Position numbers and translations under genes: made by a program. A model generated the notes under the pieces. That model saw nothing but the letters and a program-made list of their open reading frames with translations, did no database searches and was not told the DNA's origin. From the NCBI GenBank assembly GCA_964019335.1, contig OZ025664.1, positions 592,279-656,278 of the forward strand: a stretch of 64,000 nucleotides of DNA, given 5' to 3'. Below are positions 59,355 through 64,000 of this stretch, one piece after another. Each line of letters begins with the position of its first letter. Position 1 is the stretch's first letter. This DNA is from Diplonema japonicum (Eukaryota > Euglenozoa > Diplonemea > Diplonemida > Diplonemidae).

Positions 59355-59819
59355 GAAGTAGTCTTTGAAGAAAGAAAGGTAGGAACACTAACAGACATTT
59401 TCTTTGAACAAATATTTTTTGGGTGGTGGGGATAACACAGAAATATGGAAATATAAAGAAGTACATCAGATGTGTTGTTCGCTGTTGACCTCCACGTCGG
59501 TCATCACCGGTAGCGGCCGAGTGGAAGAACGTATCGCAGATGCTCAGGGTGACGAACAGGCAGCAAACTGCACGGGCTCAGAATCTTGGTTACCAGGGGC
59601 ACCATGGCTGGGGTTGAGTTGCACACCGCACGCATTAAGGACACGACGCGAAACGCAGAAGAAGCTACAACTAGGCCGAGGCGCGCCCCCTGTAATCAAG
59701 TAGATGATACTTGTGCAGGGCGCCCTGCCACATACTGCAGGCACCCTTAAATAGTCTCTTTTTTTTTTTCCGGCTGTGCACAAACAACAATCAACCGACT
59801 CTTTTTTTTTTTTTTTTTT
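59355..59819. other. 3' UTR/intergenic left of the DNA transposon
   Basis: An open frame at 59404-59703 has no start context or family and is probably not a gene. The sequence cctgccacatactgcagg at 59724 recurs with few changes at 61399, right of the transposon. Confidence 0.4.
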
Positions 59820-61381
59820 TACTGTAAAACGAAAAACTCCCGGACGGAAAAATGTCCGAGTTTTTTTAGTGTCCGGGAATTTTTCCGTCCGGGAATTTTT
59901 TTTAGGTAAGGCCGTCAGGGGGCCTGGTCCACTACCATACCACCGCGCGAAGAAACCCCCAGGGTTCCCTTTCTGCATCTTTGTCTTCCTTTGCTGCCCC
60001 TGAGGCAATCAGCTTGTAGCCTTCGTGTGGCCTACTACCTTTCTTAATAGATGCTTTACAGCTGCGTTCAACCCAATATCCATCGGTTGAACCATGTAGG
60101 TGAGCCCAGGGGGACAAAAGCAATGTGCACGTTTGCGCCTGCGAACAACTCTACGAACCCATAGGCATAGGTCGTGTGAGAGGTGTAGTCGCCGCAGCAG
60201 AATTCGGCAAAACCATGGGAATCGATGATTTATAGCAAAAAGGAAGAAACAGCTCCGTAACCCGAGTATCATAATTAGCCCAATGATTGGGCGATGCCGC
60301 TAGGCTCCATTCGATGGGCGGGTGCTTGACCTGGGCACGGATAGTCCCTGCCGGTTGCGTTTCCGCTTTGCCTTTGTATTTAAGTTGCGGTGCAACCCAT
60401 CCAGCCAAGGAAACAGCCAGCTGTTCAGTTATAGCCCGTTTTGTCCCCCAAACCACGTACTCTTACGACCTTAGCACCCCTTTTCGTTTTAGTTTTTAAC
60501 CCCGTATTCCAGACCAATTCCGGCCTTACTTTATGGGTGTCGATTATGGACCTGAATTCCATGGAGAAACAGCATGCCCTCTCGTCCTTCTCGTTTTCGG
60601 GCTTTGTCTTTCTTGCTGCAAAGTTTTGTCAGCCTAGCCAGTGGAAAAGGATAGTGCCCCACCAAAGTCTACCAGGTATGTCTTTCGGGCTGGATTGGCG
60701 CGCAGCAGCCCTTCTGCATAGGTGCATATTTGTTGTGCTGGGATAGGCTCGCCAAGCCCGTTTTACCTATCGACTCAAGCAAAAACCTTTCAGCCCCCGA
60801 AGGATGCTAAATCCCGTATTGGGCGATACGCTGCTATCACGGCGTCGCGGCGGCCAGGGTGTGGTAGGGTGGAATAGCAACGTCCAGTATTTCCGTCTGG
60901 AAGAAACTGGGGGCTCTGTTGAACCTGTTCCCGCCAAGCTGCTTTCGGGGGTTTGTACTGGCCTTCTCGGCCCCGTGTAAGGAGTTTATCTCCTCCACCT
61001 CTCGGGGGTGAGCTGGCCGGGGTGTCAGCACCAAAGTTGGGCCCTTCACAAGTCAGCTGCTCAACGTGCCTTGGGTAGTCGAACTGGTCAATTTGACGAA
61101 AGAAGTACAGGTTTATGAGAAGTTAAAGATCCCATGGGTGCTGTTTGTTGGTGCATTGAAAGGGGAAGAAAAATTCAAGCTGCCACGCAGGGTAAACATT
61201 TTGGCTCTGCACAAGGAATAAAGCCCTTCCAGGCAAACGTGGTGGGAGCTGCTACCCCCCCTTAAGTAAAAAAACTTCTTCCCAGAAAAACTCCCGGACG
61301 GAAAAATGTCCGGGTTTTTTTGGTGTTCGGGAGTTTTTCTGTCCGAGAATTTTTCCGTCCGACATTACTCGTTTTACAGTA
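59820..61381. mobile_element. Decayed DDE DNA transposon with terminal inverted repeats
   Basis: The left end tactgtaaaacga (from 59820) and the right end tcgttttacagta (to 61381) are inverted repeats set in T-rich flanks. Subterminal hairpins built from cccggacggaaaaat and its complement occur near both ends (59837-59894 and 61287-61361). The interior carries a broken transposase on the minus strand. An open plus-strand frame at 61021-61221 is unexplained. The TIR length, overall size of 1.56 kb and transposase type fit the pogo/Tigger-like part of the Tc1/mariner superfamily. Confidence 0.7.
60009..60760 (-). pseudogene. Broken pogo/Tigger-like DDE transposase
   Basis: On the minus strand, frame fragments together give a DDE_1-type core. 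In coding order they are: ELVWNTGLK with GAKVV; AVSLAGWVAPQLKYKGKAET; SPNHWANYDTRVTEL; GDYTSH followed by GANVHIAF; and PPGLTYMVQPMDIGLNAAVK. This is the order of the D, D and PP-T-x-x-Q-P-x-D-x-G blocks of pogo/Tigger transposases. Several frameshifts and stops separate the fragments, so it cannot be translated as one protein. The N-terminal DNA-binding part is not recognised. Confidence 0.7.
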
Positions 61382-62116
61382 TTTTTTTCTTAGGCGATCC
61401 TGTCACATACTGCAGGTTCCCTTCAAAGACATCTTTTTTTTGTACATTTCCATTAGTCGCCTGCAAAGGGCAACCCCCTCCCCCTTTTTTTGCTCCCCCC
61501 CTTCGTTTTTAAAGATCCTCTTTTTTTTCTTTTAGTACCTAACGTATTTTCTTTTTTCTTGTCCTCCCTCTCCACTTCCTTTGTTTTTTTCGAAGATGCT
61601 ATTTTTTTTTATGGCACTTCTGTGCTATAGACTGAACGCAAGGACGCCTTACAAGAGGCCGTCACTTCTTCTTTGCCCCCCTTATCCCCTTTATATTGCC
61701 CCCCCCCCCCCCCCTCCTTTTTCGAAAACAACAACAACTAAAAGAACAGTAATTTCTTTCCCCTTCTTTTTTTCCTTTTCTTCCCTTCCCGCTCTTCTAA
61801 AACGTTCGTAATTGTAAAAGGTGTCAACCCTCCCCCATTTTTTTTTCTCTCCCTTTCATCGTATTAGGGGTGAGGGTACTGGAGAATGAAAGACAAAAAA
61901 AAAAAAAAAAAAGAAAACCGCCACCATACAAGAGGACTTGTATGGGGAAAAAAAAAGAAGAAGAAAAAAAGCTGGAGAGGGTTTTTTCCACGCACTGTTG
62001 AATCTCCTTACTATTATTATTCCACCCCTCCCCATCCCTTTTTTTTTTTACATCACCCCTAAAGGCGGAGAGAGAGAGAGAGGGCGGGCGGGGGGTGAGA
62101 GGTGGAAGGTGTTAAT
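61382..62116. other. Intergenic, homopolymer-rich
   Basis: There are T, C and A runs (for example C at 61699-61714). The 61399-61427 repeat lies at its left. No gene is supported. A CCCCTAAAG at 62056-62064 is a weak acceptor candidate for the kinase gene. Confidence 0.45.
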
Positions 62117-63119
62117 ATGGCGGGGGTGGACATCGCCTCGTTGATAGGTGCATCACCGACAGCACCCAGAAGCACGAAGCAGAGGCCCGCATACAAGGTA
62201 TAATGGGGAAAAAAGAAAAAAAAAAAAAAAAAAAAAAAAAGCTATCGGTTGAACTGCTTGCAACGTACAAACGGATAAATGACATGTTCTACGCAAGGAA
62301 GAGGAAAGAGAGCGCCGCTAAGCGTAGTGGCAACGGACGGATTTTCAACGAGGGTTTCGACGACGACGGTGGGAACTACGTGGTGCAGATAGGGGAGGAG
62401 ATTGCACAACGGTACATCGTTCAAGACATCTTAGGAAAGGGCTCCTTCGGTGTGGTTGTGAAGGCACATGACCACAGGAGAGACGAAAACGTTGCTCTGA
62501 AGGTCATCAAAAACAAGCCGCAATTCACCGCACAAGCTAAAATCGAGATCGACATCCTCAGCAAGCTTGTGCACCACTCCAAGGAGGACAACAACATCGT
62601 GGTCCTCAAAAAATACTTCACGTGGAAGAACCACCTCTGCCTTGTTTTCGAGCTGCTGTCCTTTAACCTCTACGACCTCATAAAATACACTAAGTTCTGT
62701 GGGGTGTCGCTCACATTGATCCGGAAATTCGCGTACCAGATCCTCAAAACTCTGGAGTTTCTTGCGCAACCATCTCTCCAAATTATACACTGCGACTTGA
62801 AACCCGAGAATATCCTGTTGAAAAACCCCAAAAGGTCGGGTATTAAGGTTTGTCGAACTTGGGGCCAGGAGAAGGGGGGAAAAAAAACACAGGTGGTTGA
62901 TTTCGGTTCTTCTTGCTACCTGACAAAGAGGATGTTTAAGTATATCCAGTCACGGTTTTATCGTGCGCCGGAGGTATTTTTTTCTTCCTTCTTTTTTTGT
63001 CCTGGACAACAAAACAAAAACAAAAAAAAAAAAAAGGTGATTCTTGGGTTAACTTATGACTGCGCAATCGATATGTGGTCATTGGGGTGTATATTAGTAG
63101 AAATGCATACTGGGTATTG

Positions 63120-63152
<33 letters not shown>

Positions 63153-63475
63153 TTCCCTATTTTTGACGGACGGGACGAGGCCGACCAGCTCTTGAAGATG
63201 CACGCAACTATCGGGTCGCTTCCCGAGAGTGTTGTCTCTAGAGCATCTACCAAGAAGAAGCAGCAGTTGCTAGAGCAAACTGACACGGGGTTCAAGTTGA
63301 AGCAGCTGGTGAACGGGGTAAACCCCAAAGCAAAGACACTGGAGGAAGTTCTCGGGGCGAATAAAGGGGGTCCGTTAGGGAGACGAAAGGGGCAGCCGGG
63401 CCACTCGCCCGAAGACTATAAGATGTTCATCGACTTGATCAACTTGATACTAAAATATGACCCAAGCGAGGTATG

Positions 63476-63510
<35 letters not shown>

Positions 63511-63718
63511 ACAGCGCATCACACCCACCGAAGCCCTAAAGCACCCCTTTGTCGCATCCTTCTCTGAACAGGCAGAAAAGGAGAAAATCCTTGAACCGAA
63601 GCCCGTCTCTACCCCAGACTCTGCATCCCGACAGCCCCCCTCAGCTTCTAGTATATCTGCCATAAAACCAGAGGCTCGGCACATAGACCCAACCGAGACA
63701 GCCCCCCTCAGTAGTTAG
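62117..63718 (+). CDS. DYRK-family dual-specificity protein kinase
   Basis: There are six exons: 62117-62197, 62242-62847, 62893-62973, 63037-63113, 63152-63470 and 63515-63718. The introns are 38-63 nt, several nearly pure poly-A, and the phases agree, giving 455 aa. Kinase landmarks: glycine loop [11 protein letters not shown], Lys in VALKVIKN, catalytic [14 protein letters not shown] in VVDFGSSC, activation loop [12 protein letters not shown] with the DYRK autophosphorylated Tyr, [19 protein letters not shown], and [12 protein letters not shown]. The upstream DYRK-homology box is [11 protein letters not shown]. The first Tyr of the usual YxY is Phe (FKY). DYRKs phosphorylate Ser/Thr after self-activation on Tyr and act in growth control and cilium length. 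Short exon 1 ([15 protein letters not shown]) was chosen because the ATG at 62203 lies inside the first intron. Confidence 0.92.
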
Positions 63719-63932
63719 AGATGAGACGACTTGGGGGAGGTAGGAGGGGGCGGGAAAGAGGGGGGTTTTTTTATTCATTACGGGGACTTATTGTGTTTTA
63801 TTGTTACTATTATTATTATTATTATTATTTTTTTTTTTTACACTTTTTTTTTCATGTTTTCTCCCCCCCCCCCCCCAACACCACGCATCCCCTCACTCTT
63901 CCTTTGGACCACGATCCGCGAAGATAAATTGG

Positions 63933-63972
<40 letters not shown>

Positions 63973-63986
63973 GAGAAAAGAGAATA
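63719..63986. other. Intergenic, homopolymer-rich
   Basis: It contains C, T, TAT and A runs, ending in a purine-rich leader. No gene is seen. Confidence 0.5.
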
Positions 63987-64000
63987 ATGGTCTTTGAGGA
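63987..64000 (+). CDS. Possible start of a following gene (partial)
   Basis: An ATG in context aataATGgtc reads MVFE to the end of the window, after an A run and a purine leader like those before other genes here. It is too short to judge. Confidence 0.25.

Noticed and set aside
59404-59703. 99-codon frame after the coiled-coil gene
   Set aside because: It has no acceptor-ATG context or recognisable domain. It is probably 3' UTR or spacer.
61021-61221. Plus-strand open frame (67 codons) inside the DNA transposon as a gene
   Set aside because: It has no start context or family and lies opposite a decayed transposase. It is kept only as an unexplained note.
62203-62241. ATG reading [13 protein letters not shown] as the start of the DYRK kinase
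   Set aside because: It lies in an A-rich intron. A better start at 62117 gives a clean 27-codon first exon with correct GT-AG ends and phase.
1-64000. CRISPR arrays, bacterial operons or riboswitches
   Set aside because: Spliceosomal introns, a pol III tRNA gene and eukaryotic families show this is nuclear eukaryotic DNA, and no spaced repeat array was seen.

Overview
The window comes from a microbial eukaryote that most likely builds a flagellum. It holds about 25 host protein genes, one tRNA gene and four mobile elements, in about 50% GC DNA studded with very long A, T, C and G runs. Host genes carry short GT-AG introns, usually 33-63 nt and often with a GTATG donor. Every host gene, the tRNA and both retrotransposons lie on the + strand. 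Intergenic gaps can be under 120 bp. Almost every start codon sits a few to about 50 nt downstream of a pyrimidine tract plus AG that has no upstream coding partner. That is the layout of polycistronic transcription with spliced-leader trans-splicing. Together with the 2A-bearing ingi/L1Tc-like retrotransposons and a calpain-like protein without its catalytic cysteine, it suggests a euglenozoan, perhaps diplonemid-like. The lineage is an inference; no marker gene here settles it.

Layout. 1-11 kb: end of an unidentified gene, a membrane-anchored cyclophilin-like protein, a 75-aa protein, a possible beta-propeller protein, a calpain-like pseudoprotease, a coiled-coil protein and a KE-rich membrane protein. 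11-23 kb: a homologue of gamma-secretase activating protein (GSAP), a secreted AA10 lytic polysaccharide monooxygenase with a CBM1-like module, a four-TM protein, an EF-hand protein, a 152-bp hairpin element and an ER PDI-like protein. 23-31 kb: condensin SMC4 and a Na+/Ca2+ exchanger with two Calx-beta domains. 31-41 kb: SDR39U1-like protein, small heat-shock protein, GT61 glycosyltransferase, ADP-ribosyltransferase-like protein, parallel beta-helix protein, a TruD/Pus7-like protein without its catalytic Asp, and a three-TM protein.

41-54 kb: a second cyclophilin gene is split by one intron of 12.66 kb. That intron holds two non-LTR retrotransposons and a tRNA-Ile(AAT) gene. The first element is nearly full length but has a single-base frameshift at the reverse transcriptase YADD box. 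The second has an in-frame deletion of most of the reverse transcriptase, and is flanked by a 13-bp target duplication that ends exactly at the first base of the tRNA gene. 54-64 kb: a TTLL tubulin-modifying enzyme, a SAM-domain protein, a coiled-coil protein with a possible PH-like head, a decayed DDE DNA transposon and a DYRK kinase.

Ciliary or cytoskeletal roles (TTLL, coiled-coil proteins, perhaps the GSAP-like and calpain-like proteins) and secretory-pathway roles (LPMO, GT61, PDI-like) recur, but the genes do not form one pathway. Five proteins, including both cyclophilins, lack the catalytic residues of their families, which is unusually many for one window.
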